NCBI GenBank assembly: GCA_965153455.1
Contig: OZ234493.1
Location: forward strand, 28,324,213-28,388,212
Length of the DNA: 64,000 bases
Direction: 5' to 3'
Source: Sphagnum compactum
Taxonomy: Eukaryota > Bryophyta > Sphagnopsida > Sphagnales
Shown here: positions 1 to 11,353 of the stretch, piece by piece
Position numbering within the stretch: the stretch's first letter is position 1
Layout: every line of letters begins with the position of its first letter
Position numbers and translations under genes: made by a program
Notes under the pieces: generated by a model
Database searches by the model: none
Told to the model about the DNA's origin: nothing
Seen by the model: only the letters and a program-made list of their open reading frames with translations

Positions 1-605
1 TTGTGAGAACCAACTGACTCCTTTGAGAATCAATCAAAATTAAGAAAAAATAAAAATAAATCTTATACCCCTATCAGTTCTCACAAACCCAATTTTTATT
101 TAATTTTGTGAGAATCAACTCTTTTCAGAATCAATCAATCAATTTAAAAAAAAATAAAATAAAAATCTTATACCCTAATCAGTTCTCACAAACCCAAATT
201 TCTATTATTTTTGTGAGAACCGACTCATTTGTGAATCAATCAATTTAAAAAATAAAAATAAAATCTTATACCCTAATCAGTTCTCACAAACCCAAATTTC
301 TATTTATTTTTGTGAGAACCGACTCATTTGTGAATCAATCAATTTTTTTAAAAATAAAAAAAAACTTATACCCTAATCAGTTCTCATAAACACAAATTTT
401 ATTTATTTATTCTGAGAACCGACTCCTTTGTGAATCAATCAATTTTTTTTATAAAAAAAATATATTATACCTGAATCAAACCTCACAAACCCAGATTTTT
501 ATTTATTTATAAAAGAGCGAACTCCTTTGTAAATCAACCAATTTTTTAATAAAAAATATGTATTATAACCAGTCCTCACACACCCAAATTTTATTTATCA
601 TTTAA
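1..605. repeat. Tandem array of ~100-bp units (about six copies)
   Basis: Units begin near 1, 106, 211, 310, 411 and 511. Each carries TGTGAGAAC near its start, GAATCAATCAATTT after it, and the inverse motif GTTCTCACAAACCC about 75 bases later, so each unit can fold on itself. Spacing is 99-105 bp, the last units are more diverged, and the array runs off the left edge of the window. Confidence 0.9.
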
Positions 606-722
606 AGAATTGATTCAATTCTCACAAGTCTATTTCTCCAAGACACTAGTCTTGGCTTCAATTTGCCAATATTGGAATTTTTGTCTTGAAATAAAGTCTT
701 AAAGGTTAAATATTCTTAAAGG

Positions 723-869
723 TTGGTACCATGGTTAAAAATCCCAAAATTCATTTAAATTATTTTCCTAAATATTTCAAATATCCCATGCTTTTTTAGA
801 CTAAATCAGGAGGGTCTCTGAGTTCAAATCTAACATTTTTTGGCCGTAATATGGCCACTAAGAAAAGGT
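723..869 (+). repeat. Dispersed repeat family D, copy 1
   Basis: It matches 26452-26612 over about 145 bp. Both copies share CCATGGT at the start, AAATATTTC in the middle, the block GAGTTCAAATCTAACATTTT and a TAATATGGCC end. The GAGTTCAAATCTAAC block resembles a tRNA T-arm/B-box, so a decayed tRNA-derived SINE is possible but unproven. Confidence 0.65.
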
Positions 870-1074
870 AAAGGCACCAGCATTTATTTATTTATTTATT
901 TATTTATTTTTTGCATCAGAGTTTTTTCTCTGGCGAATTTTTATGGGAAAAAGAATTAGTTTTTTGGTTTTCTAGTCTCAAATATTCGAATTGAAAAATA
1001 GGAATAGCCAGATTTCTGTGTTAAGTTCCAGTATGTAGCAAACTATATAGAAGGATGCTTAAATTTTAAAAAAC

Positions 1075-1370
1075 ATTTCATGCATTTTTTCCAGTCAGAT
1101 TTGGCTAAATTGTCTTATGGATGATTGCCACTTTAGCCACATCACAAAAAAGAATAGAAGAAAATTTGTATGATTCGTACAAAGGCTTTTTTTAAAAGGA
1201 AAAAATGGGCCATTTTAAAGGATTTTTTCTTTTCAAAATCACTAGATTTAGAATATAGGCTCTAGCATGTGGCAATATATAGGAATTTTAAAAAACAATT
1301 CCTCTTTGACCTTTAGCCAAATTTGGCTAAGTCCTCTTGTGGATGATCGCCAATCCACCTACCTCACAAA
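1075..1370 (-). repeat. Dispersed repeat family C, two adjacent units
   Basis: Two units, at about 1080-1150 and 1300-1370, contain (C)AAATTTGGCTAA followed by GTGGATGATCGCCA-like sequence and CACATCACAAAA. The reverse complement of this block recurs at 30975, 46530 and 58165, and same-strand copies lie at 25480-25890 and 63480-63600. The second unit holds the palindrome TAGCCAAATTTGGCTA. Confidence 0.65.
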
Positions 1371-1478
1371 ACTAAAAAGAAAAAGACCCGTTGGGTGTTG
1401 GATGGTGTAAAACTTGATGGATTATTTGTTTGGTCATGATACCTAACGGGTATCATGCAAAAAAAAGAAGAAAAAAAA

Positions 1479-1498
1479 GGGTTTAGGGTTTAGGGTTT
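1479..1498 (+). repeat. Interstitial telomere-like motif
   Basis: Nearly three units of TTTAGGG follow an A-rich stretch. It is one of about ten such short motifs in the window. Confidence 0.9.
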
Positions 1499-2215
1499 CA
1501 TAAACATTTGAAAATGTCTTTGTGATGTGATATTAGGAAGTTCATCGAAAAGGGGAAAAAAATAGCTTAGAGTTTACAATTGTGGAGTTCATATGGAATG
1601 GAACCTCATGCATTCACATTATTAACTTGGCCACACTTGAGGACACTATATTTTGAAGGGGGAGTTTGCATTTACGTGGTCGTTGCAATTGATGACCATT
1701 TTTCATCTTGAAAAGAACGTGCAAATTTTTGAGTTTCAATTCGTTCAATTCATCCGTAAGACTTTAGCTAAAGAAGAAGTTCATCACAAAGTTATCCATC
1801 ATCTATGTCATGGATTTCATAACTTGGACACATATATACAACACACACGATAACAAGCATAGTAGAAAATGGTTGTGAGACTTTCTACAAATTTAAAAAG
1901 CTTTTTTGAAAGCTTTGGAATATGCAAGTTTTCTCAATGGATTGGATATAGGCACTCTCAAGAAATTGCCAAAATTGCGTATTCGGATGGACATAATTTG
2001 TTATATAACTTTTAAAGTAATGTTGTTGTGAAAAAAAAAAATTGTATATTAAACCAACCAAAGTAGTAAAAGTTTGAGAAGAGGTCAAGTTCCTTTGAGA
2101 CCGAGGTAGAGCTTGTTAGCCGTATTTAAAATGCGAAAAATAACGCATCTTTATGGAAAAAAATAAATAGAAGCTTTTTACACTCCTATTAACCAAAATC
2201 ACCTAAAAAATTCAT
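1499..2215. other. No gene recognised
   Basis: AT-rich sequence. The open frames here (up to 67 codons) have no domain, no splice context and no codon pattern that would support a gene. Confidence 0.6.
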
Positions 2216-2540
2216 TCACACTGTGGCCTTGCCAATTTACATTAAAAAAACATCTTAACCCAAAGGAGGAAGAATTATGGAAACTCAAATAATTCACAAT
2301 GAAAAAAAATATAATCTTCAAAAAATCCTCTAAAAAAGAAACCAAAATCCTTCACGATATTATTATAACTCTATAATAACTAATCTCAAGTTTCAACACA
2401 AGCCAAAACATCATCTTTCAAAAATGCCTCATATAAAAATTAGACCTAATATTATTATTACCTAGGGGCCTATAAAAATCCCTTAAGCTACTATACTCTA
2501 TAATGAACCTAAACACACAATATCCTTGCCCTTGGTAGGC
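2216..2540 (+). repeat. Dispersed repeat family B, copy 1
   Basis: It shares long stretches with 7511-7735 and 29355-29650. Shared blocks include TATAATCTTCAAAAAATCCT, ACTCTATAATAACTAAT, TCAAGTTTCAACACAAGCCA and CTTAAGCTACTATACT. All three copies lie on the same strand and differ by scattered substitutions and small indels. The element is not identified and no coding frame is visible. Confidence 0.85.
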
Positions 2541-2884
2541 AAGGCCGATTAAAAAAAAAAAACTTATTAAAGATCTGCACCACCCAGAAAACCAGTCCTT
2601 CCAAGTAGTGTAAAACCTTTGACAATCATCATCATCATCACACCATTCCCTGAACTCCGAGCTTTTCAGTAAGCACACCAATTATGTCATCCAAACGCGT
2701 TGTCTTCATCATTCATATACCTAATAAGTTTTCAGAATATGAAGCTCATCAATGGTACTTTGAAAGAACATTTTTCACAACCCATTTGTTTTTAGTACCT
2801 TTCCATGATCTTCAAGCACTCGGAGGAGTCCGAAATTTAGTAGTAGTAGTACGTTTTGGAGGTCACCTTACATTATATCTGTCC

Positions 2885-2935
2885 ACGGGTCCCTCTCTCG
2901 TATAAAAGAGGAGAGAGAGATATTAGGCTTAAGTT
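2885..2935 (+). promoter_or_regulatory. TATA-like element without an evident gene
   Basis: TATAAAAG at 2901-2908 lies between CT-rich and AG-rich tracts, the look of a plant core promoter or of the U3/R part of an LTR. No convincing reading frame follows, so this may be a solo or broken LTR covering roughly 2.6-3.1 kb. No LTR ends or target duplication were found. Confidence 0.3.
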
Positions 2936-4830
2936 GTTACTCCATTAGAGAACTTGAGAGGCTGTGAGAGGGTTCTCTCACACCTAGTTGTAAAGAGTTC
3001 TAAGGAGCATCTTTCCACAAATATTCTGCCTCAATACCAACTTTTCATTACATACATCTTTGCATCAGGCTGCAATGATACTATAGATTTTGTTGGCCCT
3101 CTAGCAAGCAGTTTTCAATCGCCTTGTTTCAATTAGCTCTGCTTGTTGATGTGAGAGCTCGAAGACAAACTTGTGAATAATCAATCATAAAGCAACATTT
3201 TGTCAATTTCTTCATTGAGAACATGTGTTCTTTTTGAAAAATTTCTAGAAAGTTCATTACTTGTGTGAAAATGTTCTTAGATTTCCCGACATTGATTGAT
3301 TACCTCTAGATGTAGTTGCTATTCTCCAATAAAAAGTTCTCCAATAAAAAGCGCATGTCCTTGCAGCAAAAAAAACAAAACAAGGCCCCATATCAATGGC
3401 TTTCTATTAGATTGCTGCAATCCCAACATTACTCTTTAAGAACACTGTTTTTTTTTCCCCCCAATTTTTACAATTTAACAACATGACCTTAGTGATAACC
3501 ATAACACACAATATTACCAATCCTTTTTCTTATATTTTTGGCTACTAAGTAATGAAGAAATCTGGCAAATTTCTATCCTAAAAATTTCAAAAGCTGGCCA
3601 TAAAGCACAGGCTGAAATGTTTTTAGTGTATTTGCAAGGTGCTTTTACATTGGGTAATGCCCTTGGAGTGGGGCATTCTCAAAATATTCCCCCCCTTAAC
3701 TCAACCTGGGGGTGCTCATTTGGGGAACACCCCATTGTGAATATAATAAAACCACCCCTAAAATGGGTGATTTTTAGCACTTTCTATTTTTGAATTCACA
3801 ACCCTAAAAAAGAAAGTAGCCTTTGGAAATCAGTGTTTTTTTTTTTTTGGGGTCAAATTGCTATTTACCTTAATTTAGACTTCCTTAAATGACCATTTAA
3901 TGATTTTGGCTGCCAGTTCAATTTACCACCAAGCTTTAAAAAAGAAGTGCCCATTGACACCCCAAAAACCTCATATCAAATACTTGACCTAATTCCTCAT
4001 ACCTATTGAGCAAAGGTGATTGATTGCATTATATAGTCTTGGTAGCAAAAGTGAGCTTCAAACATTAACCCTAAATGCCTGATAAGCCAAAAGAAAAAAG
4101 GGTTTTAAAAAGTATTTTCAATTGATCTAGAGGGTAGAAATTTCAATAGTTTTTTAAATAGTTTTGTGTAATATCAAATTATCTTGACATCTTTCCAATG
4201 GTTTTGAATTTTTTTGTTTTTGACAAGTAGCTAACTTAGTCATTGTGAATGCCATATTAGAATGCGTGTATTAATCATTCTCGGAAGTTTGTTTTTGGCG
4301 AATGAATGAAGCCTCAAATCCAACCTTGGGCATCACTTGTCTAATCCTATATGAGCTCAATTTAGTTTTGTCGTCTCATGATCCTTTGCTTGATTTTTAG
4401 TGATTTTTTTTATTATTAAAGAATCATGAGTTTGTAAACTTTTTGAATATGATAGTTGGATTTGTAATCCAATTCATTGGATTAATAGATTTTAAACTAA
4501 TGCTCAAATAGATATAAACAAGTTGTAAAAGGGGTTTTGGCTCTTAGGTGTTAATAGGGTTGATATGCATAATTGGCTTGATAGTTGGGGTTGTAGATCA
4601 TATTTACACTAGTTTGGACGAATGTTGGCTAGTTCCTTGGTTCTAGGGTGGCCCTTGGGTTCTAGTTTCTAACATTTTGCAAGGGATTAGTTTTGGTTTG
4701 GTTTTGATTTAATATTATTATTAGTTTTCAAATATGGCATTTTAGTCTTAATTCTTGGTTGCATAACTCCCAATTCCGATTCCAACATTCAAAAAAATGA
4801 ACTCCTTGAAAATAATAATAATAATAACAA
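2936..4830. other. No gene recognised
   Basis: AT-rich intergenic DNA with homopolymer runs. No open frame with recognisable content on either strand. Confidence 0.6.
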
Positions 4831-5445
4831 TAAAATGTTATAGGGGAATTTGGGTGCACTCTTGGTATTGTTGATGGAAAGCCCTTGGTGTGTATAATTT
4901 TAATGAAAGTGATTTGGAAATTATGGGACATAATATAGTGTAAGACATATTGAGTTTTGAGTAGTTTTTTGACAATGCAAATTCAATTAAATGATTGATA
5001 AAATGGTTTTGGAAAGAAAAAAATGAGTTGGGTAACCAATTTGCACTTGGGTCAATGACATAGGCTTCATTCATATCTATTTTACAAAGGAAGGCTGTTT
5101 GTTTGGTTTTTTTTACCATGAAATCTCCCAAACTAGTGGCCCTTGCTGGCATGGTCTTGTACCATTGGAAAGTGCTTGATGAGTACGGGTACACTAAGTT
5201 TGTTACATAATTATTCAACTTATCATGGAGAAGTTAGTGAATATTGAATTTTTTTGATGAAAATTCATTTAAATCAAAACAAAAAATTAGAGGGGAATTT
5301 GGGCATGCTCTTGGTATTGTTGGAAATTCTTCAGCGAGTGTTTGAATAAGATTTATTGAAGTTTGATTTGGAAATTTTTAGACCTAAAAGTGCAAGAGAT
5401 ATTGAATTTTGAGTAATATTTTGTCATTGAAAATTCAATTGAATT
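4831..5445 (+). repeat. Diverged direct repeat, two copies about 450 bp apart
   Basis: Copies at about 4841-5000 and 5291-5445 share AGGGGAATTTGGG, GCTCTTGGTATTGTTG (one end-base variant), GATTTGGAAATT and ATTGA(G/A)TTTTGAGTA. The 126-codon minus-strand frame at 4838-5218 lies over copy 1 and is not shared by copy 2, so it is not treated as a gene. Confidence 0.65.
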
Positions 5446-5500
5446 ACAAAAAAAAAATGCTTTCAAAAGGAAAAATTAATCTGGCCCATCTATTGGTGAT

Positions 5501-5596
5501 GGGTTTGAGTTTTAGTGGGTTTAGAGTTTAGGGTTTGAGTTTTAGTGGGTTTAGGGTTTAGGGTTTGAGTTTTAGTGGGTTTAGGGTTTAGGGTTT
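5501..5596 (+). repeat. Telomere-derived 30-bp tandem repeat, three copies
   Basis: Three units start at 5501, 5531 and 5561, with one A/G difference in the first. Each unit is a degenerate part (GGGTTTGAGTTTTAGT) followed by a telomere-like part (GGGTTTAGGGTTTA). Confidence 0.9.
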
Positions 5597-6054
5597 TTCG
5601 CCCATCGTTTTCAATGACTTGTTTCATACTGAGGGTGATGGGTTTAGGTCCTTGGTTATTCGATTTCTCTTCTTAAGGCTCCCCCATTGTGCTTTTGGGT
5701 GTTAGTCTTTTGTTTGGACTTTGATCCTTTCTTTTTTCCTTCTCTTGTCTCATTTGCTGGGTGTCATTTATTTATTTATTTATTTATATATTTATGATAG
5801 TCAGAAGGTATTTAACCATTAAACTGAAATACTTATTTATGAGAAGTATTGTGTTTCACTCAATAAATCAAATCAGCCAAAACTCACTCACTCACTCACT
5901 CTGTCATGGGTGATGGCTGATGATTTCTGACCTAAATTTTTTCCCAATTTCAGGTCATACAAAGGAGTCATGAGTTTTTTTTTCTCATAAATGAGAACTT
6001 ATCATTTAAAGTGTGTAAATTCTCCACCAGATCAATCATAGTCTGTTCTGTCAC

Positions 6055-6083
6055 TCCCTCCCTCTCTCTCTCTCTCTCTCTCC
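6055..6083 (+). repeat. CT microsatellite
   Basis: About 12 CT units preceded by CCCTCC. Confidence 0.9.
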
Positions 6084-6283
6084 TCAGTGGGAGTACAACA
6101 GGGCTAATTCCACAAAGCACATTATTGGGAACAACAATCATCTAGCCTATTTCTTATCAAGTAAGTTAAGTGTTAGGCTAGTCTTTCTTTGTATGTCAGG
6201 ACTACTCAGGAAGAATAATATATCACAAACTACATACATGAATAGAATACACTTCACTAGATGTTACACCATTAGCCTCTAGT

Positions 6284-6308
6284 AGGGTTTAGGGTTTAGG
6301 GTTTAGGG
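6284..6308 (+). repeat. Interstitial telomere-like motif
   Basis: Just over three perfect TTTAGGG units. Confidence 0.9.
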
Positions 6309-7510
6309 ATTTCTAGTTACAACCACTAGATACTAGATACTAGGTATTCATTTCCATTAGCCTTGGGTGGGTGGGCCATGGGTGGGTGAATGAATCAAGG
6401 ACCTAAACTGGAGTCAACCATCTTGACCATCTTGAGTTAGGCCTCTTGGAGTCCTCTTAATTTGCATAGGGTGGTCTTTTTTTACCTGATTTTTGTTTTT
6501 TGTTGATTGTTTGCTTTTGTTATTGGCCCCAAGTTAATTAATGGACACGCATGTGTAGATTTTGGGCACATCCATCCATCCCATTGATGATGGGTTGTTT
6601 TGAAGTCTACCTATCTACTTACTTACTTGTTGGGTTTCTTCTCAAAATAAGAATGTTGGGTAACTGATTTAATCGTGCCTCTTATCATTTATAATATTGT
6701 TTTTTTTGGGTTTTCACTTGCCTTTTTTTGTATCACGAGGTTTCATATCACTATGAATTTGTAAAATAAAATCATATGAATATATTTTCAAAATGAAATT
6801 TGTTTGATAAACATACAAATAATTAGCTTCAATTCCTTTAAGTCATATTTACAATGAGATTATTAAGAAAATTGATTTGAAAGATTATGCAAGAATTGAT
6901 TAAAATAAAACACATCAATTTAAAAATAAATTAACATTTTAATACAAAATTCATTTTTGAGATATAAATGTTTTTAATTAATTTGATTTTATTTTAAAAA
7001 CTTCAATAAGGCTTTGATGAAGGTTTAATAACAAAAAATCATAATGAAATTAATTTTTAATTGATTAATTTGTTTATATTATTGTTTTAAAAATTTGCCC
7101 TAAAATAGCATACATGCATGTATGATTTTAGGTTTTACTGAACATGTATGGGGCAAACACAAATAATTTTATTTTTTTTGGGTTGTGTGTACTTGTGTTC
7201 TCATTTGCCTTGTACTTTTGATGGATGTGTTCTCATCCTTGATTTTTATTTACAAGGTTTTTCATCCTCTTGGAGCTATAAGAATTAACCAAAGAAAATG
7301 TTAAATTTGAACTCACGGAAACTGATTTAGTGAAGGGAACTTGGGGATAGTCGTAATGTTTAGACAAAATAAAGGTCTAGTTGAACAAACTCATTCCAAT
7401 ACGAATTATAGGAACATCGCGTTGACCCCTTCTTAAGGTTTAGTTGTGTGTAACGAAAATGAAATCAGATGTTGTCTTAAACAAAGGTCAGCTTTAAAAT
7501 TCTTTGTGAT
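6309..7510. other. No gene recognised
   Basis: Very AT-rich DNA, especially 6760-7120, with no usable open frame on either strand. Confidence 0.6.
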
Positions 7511-7735
7511 AATGATCATCTTCAAAAAATCCTGTAAAAGAAACCCAAAACCCAAAACCCTAAATCCTTCAAGATATTATTTGTAACTCTATAATAACTA
7601 ATTTCAAGTTTCAACACAAGCCAAAATATCATCTTCCAAAAATCCTCATATAAAACTAGACCTATTTATTACGTACCTAGGAGCCAAAACCCCCCCTTAA
7701 GCTACTACTATACTCTACAATGAATCTCGGCAAGG
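7511..7735 (+). repeat. Dispersed repeat family B, copy 2
   Basis: A shorter copy lacking the first ~140 bp of the family. It has an insertion of CCCAAAAC-type sequence at about 7543-7563, containing a single CCCTAAA unit, where the other copies have none. It ends near CGGCAAGGCCAAT, which resembles sequence just 3' of copy 1. Confidence 0.85.
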
Positions 7736-8779
7736 CCAATTAAAACCAAGACCCAAGGCTGCTTTTGAAATCAAGAACTGAACATTAGTTTAGGGTTTAG
7801 GGTTTTAGGTCTACTTTTAGCCTTCTTCATCATCATGGTCTAAATTTTTTTAGGGGTAGGAAAGAAAAAAAGAAACCCAATTAGGTTACTAGTAATGTAT
7901 TGTTGCTATAATGACATAATTCATCATCATGCTTTGAATGTTTTAGTGGGAGGAAAAACAATAAAATAAAAAAAATGTAAAAATAAAAATGAGAGCAAAT
8001 AGATAGGTACATTATTATTTCAAGTAAAAATGCATGCTCATTCCTATAACCATAATGTTGTTTTAGACAAAATGAAGTGTAATGGAATAGAGAGAGAGAG
8101 AGAGAGAGAGAGCATTAAGTATTATTTGATGCATCCTGCTTTGCTACTCATCATGCCCTGTTTCCTATTATTATGGGAGAGAAGAGGATCCAACCAAATC
8201 CAACATATATATGGCAAATTCAAGCTTTTTTTTTTTTTCTTTTTTTTGGGATTTTTTTCTCCCAATTTTGTGGTTTTTGAATTTTGGAATTTTTTTTCTC
8301 CAAAATTTAGAATTTTCTTAGGGAATTTACACTTGAAAAACGGAATTTTCCATTTTTTTTGGTTTTTTTCCAAAAACAATTTGACCCCAAAAAATGACAA
8401 AAGAATTGTCCAGTGTTGGAGCAGTATAAATTAACATTAAATGGCGATTGTCCTGGCGATTGTCCTAGGTGGGGCTGTAACATTTTTACAAAAAAAACTG
8501 CTCCTGGAAAGTGGCGACCTAGTAGGTAGGAAATGTGTAGGTCTAGATGTGCCTAATTTAATTATTTTTATTTCAAAAAATGGCGAAAAAAGTCCCTATA
8601 AACTGCAAAAAATTTCATGTTTCTTTTCATTTTCTGGAAAAATAAAATAAAATGAAATAAAATCACCAAATAGCAAAATTTCGCCATTAAAAAAAAAAAC
8701 ACTGGTGGGTGGCAGTAACAAACCTGGTAGGCAACTTGAGGTGAAAGCAAGATTTTAACCTGCCTTATATCCATATCAA
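7736..8779. other. Low-complexity intergenic DNA
   Basis: It contains a telomere-like TTTAGGGTTTAGGG at about 7790-7805, an AG microsatellite (8089-8112) and T-rich tracts (8226-8370). The 134-codon frame at 8030-8434 is made by the AG repeat and poly-T, which encode Glu-Arg and Phe runs, and is not called a gene. Confidence 0.6.
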
Positions 8780-9080
8780 TATTGGGTTTACATGTGTATA
8801 TACCCGTGCTGGGCCGGTTGTTTGAATTTTCCAAGAACCGCGGCTTCGCAGTCTGAATTTTATAAAAAAATTCCAGAATTAATCAAAGAACCTCCGGTTC
8901 CAGTTCTTTTGAAAAAGTTCAGAATAATCAAAGAACTGCTGATTCCGGTTCTTTCAAAAACCTCAAAGAACCATCGATGGTTCTTTGGCCTGTTCTTTCG
9001 ACTTTGGATTGTATTCGGAAAAACCGCGGTCTAGGTACAAATGCTGGTTATTTGAAAATTTTAAGAACCGTTCGGTAAGT
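8780..9080. repeat. Irregular repeat region rich in AAGAACC / GGTTCTT
   Basis: The motif AAAGAACC and its complement GGTTCTTT recur about eight times in 300 bp, often as local inverted pairs, for example around 8965-8990. A similar block (GGTTCTGGTTCCTT, GAACCCCAGG) occurs at about 60475-60620 inside an intron of the gene at 59837. Confidence 0.55.
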
Positions 9081-9192
9081 GAATATTTTTACTCAGGTTG
9101 ATAACTGGCGAGTATCTGTCCCTCATTCTAATACCCACCCAACACGGGTTTACACAGGTTTATACCCGCATTGTCATGGCAACCAAAAAATC

Positions 9193-9715
9193 AGCCTTGG
9201 ACCCAACACAAGGACCCCAGACGGGTATGATAGTTTTAAGAAGGACCCAATACAAGGACCAGACTGGTATCGAAAGTTTTGAAAAGGACCCCTTACAAGG
9301 ACCAGACTGGTATCGAAAGTTTTAAGAAGGACCCAATACAAGGACCCGATTGGTATGAAAGTTTTTAAAAAGGACCCCATAAAAGGACCAGACTGGTATC
9401 GAAAGTTTTGAAAAGGACCCCTTACAAGGATCAGACTGGTATCGAAAGTTTTAAGAAGGACCCAAAACAAGGACCAAGACTGGTATGAAAGTTTTAAGAA
9501 GGACCCAATACAAGGACCAGATTGGTATCGAAAGTTTTAAGAAGGACCCAATACAAGGACCAGATTGCTATCGAAAGTTTTATGAAGGACCCAATACAAG
9601 GACCAGATTGGGATCGAAAGTTTTACGAAGGACCCAATACAAGGACCAGATTGGTATGAAAGTTTTGAAAAAAAGGACCCAATACGAGGATGTGCAGGCT
9701 GATATGAAAATTTGA
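9193..9715 (+). repeat. 43-bp minisatellite, about 12 copies
   Basis: The unit starts AAGGACCCAATACAAGGACC, continues AGACTGGTATCGAAAG and ends TTTTAAG. Copies differ by a few substitutions or single-base indels and decay at both ends. Since 43 is not a multiple of three, each unit shifts the frame, so three units make a 43-codon super-period and open frames appear on both strands (9079-9325, 9485-9715 on +; 9174-9470, 9537-9797 on -). These frames are products of the repeat and are not called genes. Confidence 0.9.
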
Positions 9716-9899
9716 AAAATCCCCGAATACTAGGACCCAATAGGAGGACCAGGTTGCTGCTGGGGTACCTATGAAAGTTTTCCAAAGAATTCTCCAAATA
9801 TAGTTTAGGACCTCCTACGTATGTTCAAAAGATGAGATCTCCAAAACACTCACTCATCAGGAATAGTTGTTGCTGGAAAACAACAAAACATATGGGCAC

Positions 9900-11353
9900 A
9901 TGAGGAGGAGGCCACAGAGAGAGAGAGAGAGAGAGAGCTGCTATCAAAGGAGCCTCTCTCTATTATATTCATCATTCTAGTAGCATTTTTGCATACTGGG
10001 TTGTGTGTGTGATGTGCTTTTGTGTTGTGTTGTGTTTTGGGAGGTACAAAAGATTAGGACAGACAGCAAGCTGCCAAAGAAAGAGTGACAACAAAACCAC
10101 ACAATATGTGATCCAGTAGTTTGGATACCATACTTGTATACAACAAGAGAGAGAGAGAGAGAGATGTACATATACTTATTTGTTAGTTAGTAGTATCTCA
10201 AATGTCTTCTTCCTCTACTCACGTGCACACTAACTCCCAAAGTCCTCCATTCTGTGTTAAAGATTCATCAGTTTCTGTGTGGTTTTTTTTCCCTCGTTTT
10301 GTGTGCTGCTGCTGCTGCTGCTGGTATCATCTTTGGGAAGCTCACTTTTTGTTGGGAAGGTACAGGAAATGCTATCTAGCTAGCTAGCTAGCAAGCAAGC
10401 CAGCAAAGTAGCTGCAATAACGAAAGCTTGAAAACTAACTAACTAGAACTCACTTGTTCCTCAGTTGGAAACTCACCCATTCTTTGTGTCCCAGCAGCTT
10501 CAGAAGAGATCAGAGTCCAGACACCCATCATCAGAGAGGAGTTTCACAAAACTGCTGCATGCAAACCCAGCTGCTGCTGTTGGGTCAGTGCAAGGAGCTA
10601 GCTAGGCTGCAGCAGCTGGTGAAGGAGCTGTATATTGATTTGTTTATCAGCTGCTGCAGCTCATGAGGAGGACAATTTTTTTTGCATTTTTTTCCCATGG
10701 TGATGAAATCATCATGCTGCTAGAATATATATTATTGACGTCTAGCTTCTGCACAAGAAACTTGCAGGTTCTATCCACCAAGCTCACTGACTGACATTGA
10801 TCAAAGCTTTGAGGAGATGATGCTCTAGTCACACTAGAGACTTGCTGAATTACAAAATAATATATATTGCATGCTTGCAAGTTCCTTCTTTTCTTTTTTC
10901 TTCCAGCATATGGGAATTGCTGCAGGCGATGATGGTCATGAGGTTGCTGCTGCAGTGCAGTATGTAATAAGCTAAGAGAGATCAGAGAGCTAGAGCTAGG
11001 TGGCATCGAACATGTCCAGGATTAGTGTAGTCAAAGGTGATGAGACTGTGAAACCCTAGAACAGCAAGCAAGCAAGCAAGCAAGAAGATGAACAAATGTT
11101 TTGGAGCTGTAGCTGGTGCAATGGTGCTCTGTGCGCCGAGATGGAGAATTTTGGTTTGGTGTCAAAGATTGCAGCTGGAAGGTTTTAGTAATGCAGTAAT
11201 GGGGTGAAGGAAGGAAGGAAGGAAGGAAGCAGCGGGTTGTTGCAGTATACATGCACTTGAAGAAGTTTGGTAACTGTGCCAAGAGCTGCAGCTACAGGGA
11301 TCATCATAGGAGATCAGTTTGTTGCTGGAGGAGTTAGTAACTAGAGCTCTGCA
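9900..11353 (+). promoter_or_regulatory. Probable promoter and long 5' leader of the gene at 11354
   Basis: The stretch is rich in AG, CT, GCT, CTAG and GGAA short repeats (9918-9937, 10149-10164, 10305-10322, 10376-10395, 11210-11229), typical of plant leaders. It contains a G-box CACGTG at about 10220 and several upstream ATGs, with no good competing frame. The transcription start could not be fixed, and an intron in the leader is possible. Confidence 0.45.
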